A stretch of 64,000 nt of DNA from Candidatus Acetothermia bacterium (GTDB lineage: Bacteria; Bipolaricaulota; Bipolaricaulia; RBG-16-55-9; DRXL01): the NCBI GenBank assembly GCA_016179105.1, contig JACOSB010000054.1, positions 1-64,000 on the forward strand, in the 5' to 3' direction. The translations under genes were made by a program, and so were the position numbers. Positions 32,105 through 40,300 of the stretch are shown here, one piece after another (the first letter of the stretch is position 1; each line of letters starts with the position of its first letter). Below the pieces are notes generated by a model. The model saw only the letters and a list, made by a program, of their open reading frames with translations, did not search any database and was not told where the DNA came from.

Positions 32105-34501
32105 TCATCGCATCTTCCTGACCGTGCTGATATTATCGTTTCCCTTCTCCGTCCGGTATTCATGATCGGCTCCTTCGACCAATCCCGTTTCGTGTGAAAC
32201 GATAATCACCTGACCGACGCGCCGCCCCAAATCTTCCAATAACCGTTGCAGCCGAGCGATGCGCTCGCGATCGAGATAGATCGTCGGCTCGTCCAAAATC
32301 AAGGGCATTCGTCTGATTTCTTGGGATAGTACTTGATGGATCGCGCAGCGCAATGCAATATTGATCAGCGCGCGCTCACCCCCGGAGAGCAAGGCTGGAC
32401 TAATTATCCCGCCGTTCTTGAGCTGGACTTGGATCTCATATTCGTCTGTAATCCGAACGCCCGCGTAGCTATCTTCAGCTCCCATCAGATTGAAAAAACC
32501 ATTGAAGGCCGCGTTGAGCTTGTCCATATAGCGCAGGCGCAATTCTTTCTTAACCATTTGATAAAGATCGCGCATCTTCTCCAGCTCCGACTGAATCGTC
32601 TCGATCGTTTGCGATTGGGTCGCTAAACGCCCCTGATCGCTTCGCCATTTTTCGAGTTGCTGCAACTGATTGCTGACTGTTCCGCGCTCGTGCACGAGTT
32701 TTTCATGTTGTACAGCAAGTTTTGTCTTCTCATCACGGAGCGCTTTCAGATGTTCTTGAACTTTCGTTAATTTTGCTTGCAGCTCGTCGCGATCCGTAAG
32801 CTGCGTTTTTTTCTCGTCGACTTGAGTCATGAGACGGGAAATATCGTTGCGTAGCTCGTCTCGGTTCTCATTCAGCGTCTTGCGCTGCTCGCGCTTTTGT
32901 TTCCCTTCTTCTTTCGTCCGGAGCAAAAGTAGCGTTTTCTCTTTGAGAATCTCTAACTTTTCTTTGCGTTGCTCTAGGGCTTTGATCGTTGTGTTGATCA
33001 CGGCTTGTTCGGTTTGGTTCTTCGTTCGGAGCGTCGAGCGATTTGTATCAATTTTTTTGAGTTCAGTTTCAGCACCAGCAATCTCGTCGCTCAACTGTGC
33101 TTTATGTTTTTCTAGATGGTCGAGCGTCGCTCCCAGTGTTTGGTGAGAGACCTCTTGCTGACACGTAGGGCACTTGCCCAGCTCAATCAGCTCTTGGTGG
33201 CGCTGCTGTTGTAGCTCCAATTGTTTCAGTTGTGTGCGCTTCTCTGTCACTTTTTGAGAGATTTTGTCTCGCTCTTCGCGAAGCTGCTCTTCAGCTTCGA
33301 TCGCTTCAGCGCGCTTTGTCTCTAACTGAGCGCGCGCCTCTTCTACTCTCGCTTTCGCGTTAGAAAATTCTTCCGGGAGCGACGCGATTTGCTCGAACGC
33401 GTCCGCTGGCCAGAGGGATTCAATTATTCTTTGCGAGTCTAACTCCAGGTCTCGCAGTCCCTCGCTCAAATGTTTCTCCAAATCGCGATAGCGCTGCTCG
33501 AGCATTTTGAGTTCTTTGCTCAATTGCTCTTCACGTTGAGCGAATTGTTTCAGCTTTTGTTCTTTGGTAGAGATTTCTTGTTGCGCTTGAGAAATTTCTT
33601 TGGTTACTTGTTCTAAGCGCCGGAGTTGTTCTTCAAAATGTGCCCGCAGCTGCTCGATTTCAGATAATTTTGTCTCGCGCATCTGAATCTCAGACTGAAG
33701 AGCTTCGATCTGTTTGGTGAGTTCGAGTCTCTTTGCTTCGAGCTGGAGCGCTTCGTACGCTTCGATATTTTTTTTGAGTTCTTTTTGTGCCCGCTGAAGG
33801 CCGTCGAGCTCGCGGTTGACCGCGCGTTGCGCTCCTTCTTTGACACGTCGACTATAAACATCCAACTTTTCTAAGCGCAAGAGTCGATCTATCATTTGTT
33901 TTCGTTCTTCGTCGCCCGCGCGAATCAGCCGATCGATCTCGCCCTGGCGCACGTAGAGACAGTTTACAAAGTCATCGCGGCTCATCCCGAAGAGCAATTC
34001 GATCTGAGCAACAACATCACGCACACCGACCCAGCGCTCGCCCCTGTCACTCTTAAGAACACTCTCTTCGCGCTCGCTGATGACTTGGTCGCCGCGTTTT
34101 CGAAGGGCCATCTGCGCCGTGTATCTTTTCCCATCGTGTAAAAACGAGAGAGAGACTGAGCCCGCGTCGCTCCCTAATCGTAAGATCCCGTCAAGCGAGC
34201 GACCCATCGCGGCTCCGGCTTCGCTGCCATAGAGCGCGAAGAAGACGCTTTCCAAAAGCGACGATTTTCCGCTTCCGTTCGCGCCTGCAATCACAGTGAT
34301 GCCGTGACTCCAATCGATGCGAGCCTTCTCATAGCACCAGAGATTCTCGACCTCGATGCCCTCCAAGAGCAACTGCGAGTGAGCGCTGGGTGGCATCGTA
34401 ACGGTCGACGCGTGCTCGGACGGGGCACTGATCTCAGCTTTGGCGAGCAAGTCTACTGCCGTCTGTTCAAGCAAAATTTTGTCAGATTTTTTTCGGGGCA
34501 C
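32105..34501 (-). CDS. Rad50/SbcC-type SMC-like ATPase
   Basis: A 798-residue ATPase of the Rad50 class. Seen: Walker A GANGSGKSS with Lys79, a very long coiled coil (about 205-700) broken by the zinc hook CPTC at 444-447, the signature SGGERALINIAL from about 706, and Walker B PLILDEPTIYLDRE with Asp737/Glu738. It should form a heterotetramer with the Mre11 protein encoded three bases upstream. The first 40 residues precede the ATPase domain and look poorly conserved, so the start at 34501 might be too early; an internal ATG (MPPSAHSQLLLEGIEVENLW) is an option. The length is close to archaeal Rad50 and shorter than E. coli SbcC. Confidence 0.93.
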   Translation of the reverse strand: MPRKKSDKILLEQTAVDLLAKAEISAPSEHASTVTMPPSAHSQLLLEGIEVENLWCYEKARIDWSHGITVIAGANGSGKSSLLESVFFALYGSEAGAAMGRSLDGILRLGSDAGSVSLSFLHDGKRYTAQMALRKRGDQVISEREESVLKSDRGERWVGVRDVVAQIELLFGMSRDDFVNCLYVRQGEIDRLIRAGDEERKQMIDRLLRLEKLDVYSRRVKEGAQRAVNRELDGLQRAQKELKKNIEAYEALQLEAKRLELTKQIEALQSEIQMRETKLSEIEQLRAHFEEQLRRLEQVTKEISQAQQEISTKEQKLKQFAQREEQLSKELKMLEQRYRDLEKHLSEGLRDLELDSQRIIESLWPADAFEQIASLPEEFSNAKARVEEARAQLETKRAEAIEAEEQLREERDKISQKVTEKRTQLKQLELQQQRHQELIELGKCPTCQQEVSHQTLGATLDHLEKHKAQLSDEIAGAETELKKIDTNRSTLRTKNQTEQAVINTTIKALEQRKEKLEILKEKTLLLLRTKEEGKQKREQRKTLNENRDELRNDISRLMTQVDEKKTQLTDRDELQAKLTKVQEHLKALRDEKTKLAVQHEKLVHERGTVSNQLQQLEKWRSDQGRLATQSQTIETIQSELEKMRDLYQMVKKELRLRYMDKLNAAFNGFFNLMGAEDSYAGVRITDEYEIQVQLKNGGIISPALLSGGERALINIALRCAIHQVLSQEIRRMPLILDEPTIYLDRERIARLQRLLEDLGRRVGQVIIVSHETGLVEGADHEYRTEKGNDNISTVRKMR

Positions 34502-34504
34502 GTT

Positions 34505-35563
34505 CTACTCCAGAACTTTTTCTAGATAGCGACTCACTTCATCGTCGACGCGCGAGTCAGCGATGCGTTCATCGCGCACGATGGAATCGATCTGTCGCGT
34601 CCACTCCGAAAAATTCTCGCGGTCGAGTCGCTCGGCAATTTTTTGATCGAGATTGCCCACTTCAAAGCTCACGCCTTGAGCCTCGGCCTGCGCCAAGTCC
34701 GGGCGTCTCAAATCCCGTACACGTACGGCGAGGGCACCTTTGGAAAGCCCGTGTTCTTCGATCTCTCGAATGGTGTACCCTTCTTCTTCGAGATAGACAG
34801 CCACGACAGACTCGCGAAGCTCTTTCGCGTGAGCATCGATGCCCTTGATCGGGTCTTCGTTCTCACGAATGAAGACAAAAGGGCGCGTTTGCAATTCGCG
34901 TCGATCGAGTCTTTGCGATTCTAGATGGATGAGACTGATCCCGCGCGGGCTGGATTCACTGAGCGCCCAGCGCTCGCTGCTGCCGGGGTATGTGATCATG
35001 ACATCTCCCTCGTGCCAGACGCGATGCTCGTGATAGTCTCCCAAGAGCACCAGCGAAGCGCCAACGTTCGCCATGTCTATCGATTTGAGCTCGGCTTCCT
35101 GCATCGGTTGGGCTTTGTCGAGCATCTGATGTAAGACCAGAGCGCTCTTTTTCTCTTTTAATTTGGGCAACCGAAGCTCGCGTCGCCCGGCATAGTCCAT
35201 CCCATAGAAAGCGAACTCACCCAACGAGAAAGGCTCTGGTCCCAAATGTACGGCCAATCCCAAACCCGCGAAGAGGTCGATCCATTGAACGCCGCGGCGC
35301 TGCTCGTGATTGCCGACGATCGCCAAAAATGGGATCTCGGCTTCCTTTAAGCGAAAGAGTCCTTGCAAAACATCTCTTAAATCTTCGGCCGAGACGTAGC
35401 GTTCATCGAAAAGATCGCCGGCGTGCACGACGGCGTCGACTTTTTCACTAATAGCCATATCGACGATTTGCCAGAACGCCTTCGAAAAATCCTCGCGGCG
35501 CTCTTCGAGACCATACTGGCGACAACCCAAATGAGTATCGGCTGTATGCAAGATACGTGTCAT
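34505..35563 (-). CDS. Mre11/SbcD-type exonuclease
   Basis: A 352-residue metallo-nuclease. All phosphoesterase motifs are present: HTADTHLG at the N-terminus, HAGDLFDE near 48, VGNHEQRRG near 83, LLGDYHEH near 168, and PGSSERWALSE near 185. The ATG at 35563 is chosen because GTGAGGAA lies at a good distance; the frame extends to 35620 without family sequence. The C-terminal 130 residues fit a capping and Rad50-binding region. It is the first gene of the minus-strand mre11-rad50-nurA-herA group. Confidence 0.93.
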   Translation of the reverse strand: MTRILHTADTHLGCRQYGLEERREDFSKAFWQIVDMAISEKVDAVVHAGDLFDERYVSAEDLRDVLQGLFRLKEAEIPFLAIVGNHEQRRGVQWIDLFAGLGLAVHLGPEPFSLGEFAFYGMDYAGRRELRLPKLKEKKSALVLHQMLDKAQPMQEAELKSIDMANVGASLVLLGDYHEHRVWHEGDVMITYPGSSERWALSESSPRGISLIHLESQRLDRRELQTRPFVFIRENEDPIKGIDAHAKELRESVVAVYLEEEGYTIREIEEHGLSKGALAVRVRDLRRPDLAQAEAQGVSFEVGNLDQKIAERLDRENFSEWTRQIDSIVRDERIADSRVDDEVSRYLEKVLE

Positions 35564-35839
35564 CATTTCCTCACAAAGCGGGCGTATGCCGAGTATAACG
35601 AGGGCTTTGCCGACGCGCAAATACTGGTTTAGAATCGCGGAGACTCACGAAGCGGCGGGCATTCCACTGAGCGCACGTTTTGACAGCGGACGTAGCGATG
35701 GGTATCTTGAAACATCGGGTCACGAAAAGGTGTGGCGTGTTTTCAGTCATTGACAGAAGAGTTGAAACTGAGCTCTATGAGGGATCAAGGGCACTTAAGT
35801 CTTGGGGTGAAATAGCTGATGGTGAAAATTAGAGCAATG

Positions 35840-36067
35840 TTACTTTTGTGACTGCAGGCCAAAGCTATCAACCTGATTGGCTTTATCTGCCCAGCGTTCG
35901 AGAATTCGAGCGATGTTGCGCTCGTCCAACTTGGAACCGTTGCGGGTGACAAAAAGACAATCTTCTCCTAAGAAGTGCCCTCGGATTTGCAGCCAGTCTT
36001 GCATTGCTCGAGTCAGGCGCTTTCCCATGAAGACAATACGCTCTCGATCGCGCTTGCTTTGATGCAC
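35840..36067 (-). pseudogene. Tyrosine recombinase (integrase) remnant
   Basis: A 75-codon frame on the minus strand reads RERIVFMGKRLTRAMQDWL, then CLFVTRNGSKLDERNIARIL. This is the central catalytic part of a phage-type integrase (the stretch between the first Arg and the HxxR box). The N-terminal DNA-binding domain and the C-terminal HxxR...Tyr segment are missing; the tail QVDSFGLQSQK does not match. It marks the left border of the A+T-rich accessory island. Confidence 0.75.
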
Positions 36068-36130
36068 GCATTGGGAGCGAGTTTGTCAATTGGCTTGCCA
36101 ACTTGAAGTGTGATGCGCGTTACGATAAAT

Positions 36131-36169
36131 GGTTGACAAAATTCATAAATTATTATAATATTGTCAACC
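36131..36169 (+). promoter_or_regulatory. Promoter with palindromic operator of the Xre-ImmA gene
   Basis: GGTTGACAA (36131-36139) and its exact reverse complement TTGTCAACC (36161-36169) flank 21 bases that contain a -10 element. The left half-site includes a TTGACA -35 hexamer (36133-36138); TAATAT at 36156-36161 gives 17-base spacing, or TATAAT at 36154-36159 gives 15. The palindrome over the promoter, 15 bases before the Xre-ImmA start, strongly suggests autorepression by that protein. Confidence 0.8.
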
Positions 36170-36184
36170 AACGAGGAGAACAAA

Positions 36185-37360
36185 ATGATTGGCCAGAGAC
36201 TGAAACAGTTACGCATGTCCCGTGGTTTCTCACTGGATGCTCTCGCAGCAGAATTAGGTGGCATTGTAACCAAGCAAGCTTTGTCAAAATACGAACAGGG
36301 CAAGATACGACCGTCACCTGTAGTGTTGAATAAGCTGGCATCAACTCTTGGGATTAAAGTTTCATATTTGTTCAAAGAGCCAACTATTCAGGTAAAATTT
36401 ATAGCCTATCGAAAAGTTTCTCGACTTCCTAAAAAGGAACAGTTGAGGGTAGAATGTCTGGTCAAGGAGGCATTAGAAGATCGTATTCGACTACAACAAC
36501 TAACCAATCAAGCAAATGGTTCCCACATACCTATACAGTCGATGCGTGTCAAAACAATTGAAGACGTTGAAGCAGCTGCTCAAAAATTACGCACACAATG
36601 GGAATTAGGGGTCGATCCCATTTCAAGTGTTACGGATATTTTGGAAGCACACTTCATTCATGTATTGCCGGTTAACGCTGACGATAAATTCGACGGTATT
36701 GCGGCCGTTGCTTATTCTGGTAATCACCATGTCATGGCGGCTGCGGTGGTCACACGCGGGGAAATCTCAGGTGAACGTCAACGCCTGAATCTGACCCATG
36801 AATTAGGTCATTTAGTTCTGGACATGCCTAAAAACTTGGATGAAGAAAAAACAGCATTTCGATTTGGTGCAGCATTCTTGGCTCCTGCAGAAGTAGTGTA
36901 CAGAGAAGTTGGTACTAAAAGAGGTTTTATGCAACCTGAAGAATTGTTGCTCCTGAAACGCTACTTTGGCATGAGTATTCAGGCTCTTCTATACCGCCTG
37001 CGTGACTTGGGCATCATTACTGAGTCCCACTATAAGCAATGGTGCATGGACATTAGTAGGCTGAGCTGGCGAAAGCAAGAACCTTTGGAGTTAAAACCTG
37101 AACGAGCAAAATGGCTGCGTCAAAAAGTGCTTCGTGCGTTTGCTGAAGGTGTCATCACTCTGGAGGATGCAGAACGAATGCTTGGCGACAAGCTGAATAC
37201 GAAGCAACCCTTGTCACTGATAGAACGACGAGCCTTTATGAAACTGCCCACTGAGGAGCGTCGTCGAATATTGGTAGAACAAGCAGGAAAAATGGTAGCG
37301 TACTATGAACAACATAGAGAGTGGGAAGAACTTCAAGGAGGCGACGTGATTGAGTATTAG
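36185..37360 (+). CDS. Xre-family regulator fused to an ImmA/IrrE metallopeptidase
   Basis: A 391-residue protein. Residues 1-65 are a helix-turn-helix of the Cro/CI type (LKQLRMSRGFSLDALAAELG, then ALSKYEQGK). Residues about 125-260 are an ImmA/IrrE (COG2856) peptidase with THELGHLVLD carrying the HExxH zinc site His205, Glu206, His209. The tail continues with helical segments to 391. Relatives cleave or sense repressors and antitoxins. The gene has a palindromic operator and overlaps the following MazF-type toxin gene by 11 bases, so it probably replaces the usual MazE antitoxin. GAGGAG lies just before the ATG at 36185. Confidence 0.92.
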   Translation: MIGQRLKQLRMSRGFSLDALAAELGGIVTKQALSKYEQGKIRPSPVVLNKLASTLGIKVSYLFKEPTIQVKFIAYRKVSRLPKKEQLRVECLVKEALEDRIRLQQLTNQANGSHIPIQSMRVKTIEDVEAAAQKLRTQWELGVDPISSVTDILEAHFIHVLPVNADDKFDGIAAVAYSGNHHVMAAAVVTRGEISGERQRLNLTHELGHLVLDMPKNLDEEKTAFRFGAAFLAPAEVVYREVGTKRGFMQPEELLLLKRYFGMSIQALLYRLRDLGIITESHYKQWCMDISRLSWRKQEPLELKPERAKWLRQKVLRAFAEGVITLEDAERMLGDKLNTKQPLSLIERRAFMKLPTEERRRILVEQAGKMVAYYEQHREWEELQGGDVIEY

Positions 37361-37712
37361 TTCCACAATCCCGAAGCGTGGTGAAATTTGGAAGATAAAT
37401 CTCGATCCGACTGTAGGTGCTGAAATCAAGAAGAGTCGTCCTGCTATTGTAGTGAGTTCTGATGCTGTTGGTAAATTGCCAATCAAATTAGTTGCCCCTA
37501 TTACTGAATGGAATCACGCATTCACACAAAACATCTGGCATGTCAGAATCGAACCCGATCAACTCAATGGTCTGTCAAAAGCTTCTGCGGTTGACGTTCT
37601 TCAACTTAGGGGCGTAGACATACAAAGATTTATCAGCAAGTTAGGGCAAGTACACGCAACTTTAATGGAAGAAATAGCGGCTGCCATTGCAGCAGTAGTT
37701 GAATATCAATAG
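37350..37712 (+). CDS. MazF/PemK-type endoribonuclease toxin
   Basis: A 120-residue toxin. Seen: IPKRGEIWKINLDPTVGAE at the N-terminus (the MazF loop with the catalytic Arg), KKSRPAIVVSSD, and a C-terminal SAVDVLQLRGVDIQRFISKL segment with the position of the catalytic Ser/Thr. Known members cut mRNA at short motifs. The start is TTG at 37350, eight bases after AAGGAGG, within the end of the Xre-ImmA gene, so expression is coupled. No separate MazE-like gene is present. Confidence 0.9.
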   Translation: MSISSTIPKRGEIWKINLDPTVGAEIKKSRPAIVVSSDAVGKLPIKLVAPITEWNHAFTQNIWHVRIEPDQLNGLSKASAVDVLQLRGVDIQRFISKLGQVHATLMEEIAAAIAAVVEYQ

Positions 37713-38005
37713 CAGAGGACTCTGCCCCCAAACGTACGATACTTTGCTACTGTTCCAACAACCGATTGCTCTGTCCGGCATGTCACGGCCGGGCCGAGGA
37801 TGTAAATGGGGCGATGACCCGCGAAGAAATCACGCTCTTCGCGTAGGAGTCCTGCTTCCCAGCAATTGCCCCATCCCTTGGGAGTGTGATATAATTTTGC
37901 ATCTACTGGTGGTCTTTGACAGAAGCAAAGAAGAATAGGACAAGACAAACCCTATGAGGGATGCTGATATGACCTGCTTCAGGTGTTTGTTGCTTTGTTT
38001 TCTTT

Positions 38006-38203
38006 GTGGAAGAAGTCTTCTTTGCGAATTCACCTCAGTTCCGGAAGTCGGGTGAGGTTACTTATGCCTTTGGTCAAACACGCGCCGGACGCTATCTCTT
38101 CATCGTCTTCAAACACTTGAGCCGAGGACGTGCACAAGTTATTACTGCCCGCGCGATGGACCAGACTGAAAAACGCTATTACAAAAAACGAAGAGGTTTG
38201 TGA
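38006..38203 (+). pseudogene. BrnT-family toxin, 5'-truncated
   Basis: From GTG 38006 the frame reads EEVFFANSPQFR, then YAFGQTRAGRYLFIVF, then VITARAMDQTEKRYYKKR, the last two thirds of a BrnT toxin. The N-terminal segment that normally precedes (about 25 residues with a FEWDxxK and a HGV motif) is absent; upstream the frame gives only CCFVFF-type sequence back to a stop at 37970. The truncation point lies near a CCCTATGAGGGAT sequence at 37949-37962. It may be inactive. Its TGA overlaps the ATG of brnA. Confidence 0.75.
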
Positions 38204-38529
38204 TGAAGAAAACTATCGACAACCGCAAGAAAAAGTTGCCCGATTTCAGCAAGATGACCGATGCCGAGATCGCCGATTTTTGGGACACACATAGTTTCGT
38301 AGATTATTGGGATAAGCTGGAAGAGATCGAGGTGACCACCAAGTCCTCTTCGACAGAAGTGATCGGCGTGCGGCTGGCCAAGAGCGACCTCGATCAGATT
38401 AAGAGAGTCTCGCGGAAGCTGGGGCTGAGCTATTCGACCCTCTTGCAGGCTTGGATCAAGGAAAAACTTCGTGAGCTTCGCGCGGTTAAGACAGGCCGGG
38501 GGCCCAAGTCTGCTCGCGGAGATCGATAG
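38203..38529 (+). CDS. BrnA-type antitoxin
   Basis: A 108-residue protein with DFSKMTDAEIADFWDTHS at about 15-32, the standard BrnA/CopG-antitoxin opening, and a C-terminal ribbon-helix-helix pattern (VIGVRLAKSDLDQIKRVSRK, then LGLSYSTLLQAWIKEKL). It should bind BrnT and repress the operon. The ATG at 38203 overlaps the brnT stop (TGATG). Since brnT is truncated, it may be an orphan antitoxin. Confidence 0.85.
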   Translation: MKKTIDNRKKKLPDFSKMTDAEIADFWDTHSFVDYWDKLEEIEVTTKSSSTEVIGVRLAKSDLDQIKRVSRKLGLSYSTLLQAWIKEKLRELRAVKTGRGPKSARGDR

Positions 38530-38550
38530 CTGACTGATCCACTTACGATG

Positions 38551-38650
38551 CAGAAGACGGGCCCTATGAGGGATGGAACACAATGATTACTCCTGCGTCG
38601 AGCAGTTGTCGCTCGAGTTGACACAGAAGACGAGCCCTATGATTGATTAG
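38551..38650. repeat. Two degenerate CRISPR-like repeats
   Basis: CAGAAGACGGGCCCTATGAG continuing GGATGGAACAC (38551-38581) and CAGAAGACGAGCCCTATGAT continuing TGAT (38624-38645) are 73 bases apart. The core CCCTATGAGGGATGGAAC resembles the known 3' part of many type I-B repeats (CCCTATGAGGGATTGAAAC). Related cores stand at 35771-35786 (GAGCTCTATGAGGGATC) and 37947-37963. This could be the wreck of an array; no cas gene is present. Low confidence. Confidence 0.35.
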
Positions 38651-38755
38651 CTTTCGTGCACCAAAGCCGATTTATATTTCGCCCGCAGCAATTTTTTCTC
38701 AATAAACGCCACATATTCTTTGCCACTCATTGAACACTTAATACTATTTTGCCTT

Positions 38756-39064
38756 CTAAATGTCCGAATGATTGGCTCTTCCAGTCAGCCTTTGCCTCCA
38801 ATTTATCCAGACATTCCCATGACAAATTAGTATAATAAATGCCATACAATCTTCATCATTTAATTTAAATTGATTGCAGATACTCTTGGCTGTACCTATC
38901 TTCACTTCTCCCCGGCCCTGCGGTACTGTAATCCTGAATTTGCATTGACCGCCTATCAATATCCATGCGTTCGTTTCACCTGACTCCCTGATTCGTCTAT
39001 TTTCAACTGGCGGTTTTTCGAGAGCTTTACGAGCTTCCTGAAGTCGAAAATTAAGTTTGCCCAT
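38756..39064 (-). CDS. Small protein with weak HicA-like pattern
   Basis: A 102-residue protein read from the minus-strand ATG at 39064 (an earlier ATG at 39130 would overlap the upstream gene by 80 bases). The middle FRITVPQGRGEVKIGTAKSI followed by NQFKL resembles the second half of HicA-type toxins (VTVP...GTL..I), but the HicA histidine is not seen. In another frame the last 40 codons read FGHLEGKIVLS, and related DNA occurs at 57407-57437, so a frameshift near the 3' end is possible. It ends the three-gene minus-strand group. Function unknown. Confidence 0.45.
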   Translation of the reverse strand: MGKLNFRLQEARKALEKPPVENRRIRESGETNAWILIGGQCKFRITVPQGRGEVKIGTAKSICNQFKLNDEDCMAFIILICHGNVWINWRQRLTGRANHSDI

Positions 39065-39644
39065 GATTTCTTTCGATATGGTGCGCCAAAATCCTTTTCC
39101 AACTCTTGGGAAGCTTTCCGAGTGATTCATCTTTCATAGAGACAAGTTCCGCAAATAACTCCATGATATTCCTCTTGAGGCCCATTATGGCAGCAGTCTC
39201 CGTTTCTGCCGAAGAATAGAGTTCTAGTTCTGGCCAAGTCGCAAGTATTTCATCTTCGTATTCTTCGATAGAAATTGGAATACTAGCCTTGATTTGGAAA
39301 TCATCATTGCTTAAATCCATTAGCCATACTTGTTTCACTGTTGGTCGCTGTGATATTGCTTGTTTGATTTCGGTTATCATTTTTTCTAGATTCCCAATAC
39401 GCCTCTCCAAATTCTCGATTCTCTGTACAAGTTCTCCAATGTGCTCAGTTCTATAGGTACCTACTGACTGAATTAGCACAGAAGCGAACCCTGGAACGGT
39501 CAAAGGCCATTGATCAATTCCGGTTCTTCTTTCGGGGTGCTGATACATTTCTGGGAAATGACTTCTAAGCACATACAAGCCAGATATTTTTTCTTGTGCT
39601 TTCTCCTCATCAGGAAACAACTCTTCTAAATCCTTAGTATTCAT
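39051..39644 (-). CDS. Unknown protein with central coiled coil
   Basis: A 197-residue protein. Residues about 65-95 (IGELVQRIENLERRIGNLEK) form a short coiled coil. A C-terminal region with EEYEDEILATWPELELYSSA and a helical tail follows. No family recognised. Its ATG overlaps the stop of the upstream gene (ATGA, four bases) and its own end overlaps the next start by 14 bases, so the three genes 40300-38756 are one translationally coupled unit. A+T-rich, like the whole island. Confidence 0.6.
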   Translation of the reverse strand: MNTKDLEELFPDEEKAQEKISGLYVLRSHFPEMYQHPERRTGIDQWPLTVPGFASVLIQSVGTYRTEHIGELVQRIENLERRIGNLEKMITEIKQAISQRPTVKQVWLMDLSNDDFQIKASIPISIEEYEDEILATWPELELYSSAETETAAIMGLKRNIMELFAELVSMKDESLGKLPKSWKRILAHHIERNHGQT

Positions 39645-40300
39645 GTAGTCTCCTTAGGGGTAGCGAACTTTCTGGCTATTTCGGTTGCCTTTCTAAGCGA
39701 GTCTTGAGGTAAATCCTCCTGAAGAGAACTTTTATACTCAAAGGATACAGATAAGTTTAGTTCTTCAGAAGTTCTCTTTGAACGTTTCCCGGCATTCGTA
39801 CAATCTATGACAGCACTATAGAGTAAATCTTCGCCCCTGTATTTTGTTAGACGAATACCACGTATTTCATCAAAAATTTCATTACTGCCATCCCCGATGG
39901 AAAGCGGCAATGGAATAATACACACGACTTCATTTAATGGATAGCTGAAAGTTGTTCTACAAAAAATTTTAACATTCCCTTTCAGTCCAGCAAGTTTTTC
40001 AAGAACAGTCTCTGCCTTTATAACAGTCTTCGGAGATTCAGATACAGAAGCTCTCCTATAGGTAATGTCAAAAAATGACTCTTCTTTTTTGTCAGGCTTT
40101 GACAATAATCCCATGATACTATATTTTGTTTTGCCGATTGAGTAGGACTCAGTAAATAATAACAACTCACGTTTCCTTCGGCTTTGATCCTCCAACCTAA
40201 TTAGTTGCTCAAAAGAACTTTTGGGCAAGGTAATATGTCCGTGTCCATATAATTCTATAGCTCTAGCACTTTGTAAGTCGAGTTTAGTAGTCCACGACAT
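39641..40300 (-). CDS. Unknown protein, first gene of a three-gene accessory operon
   Basis: A 219-residue protein with alternating beta-strand-like and charged segments (for example IELYGHGHITLPKSSFEQLI and YPLNEVVCIIPLPLSIGDG). No signal peptide or membrane segment is visible and I recognise no family. It starts the minus-strand group whose members overlap at their ends. Placement next to toxin-antitoxin genes and an integrase remnant suggests an accessory or defence role, but that is only context. Confidence 0.6.
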   Translation of the reverse strand: MSWTTKLDLQSARAIELYGHGHITLPKSSFEQLIRLEDQSRRKRELLLFTESYSIGKTKYSIMGLLSKPDKKEESFFDITYRRASVSESPKTVIKAETVLEKLAGLKGNVKIFCRTTFSYPLNEVVCIIPLPLSIGDGSNEIFDEIRGIRLTKYRGEDLLYSAVIDCTNAGKRSKRTSEELNLSVSFEYKSSLQEDLPQDSLRKATEIARKFATPKETT

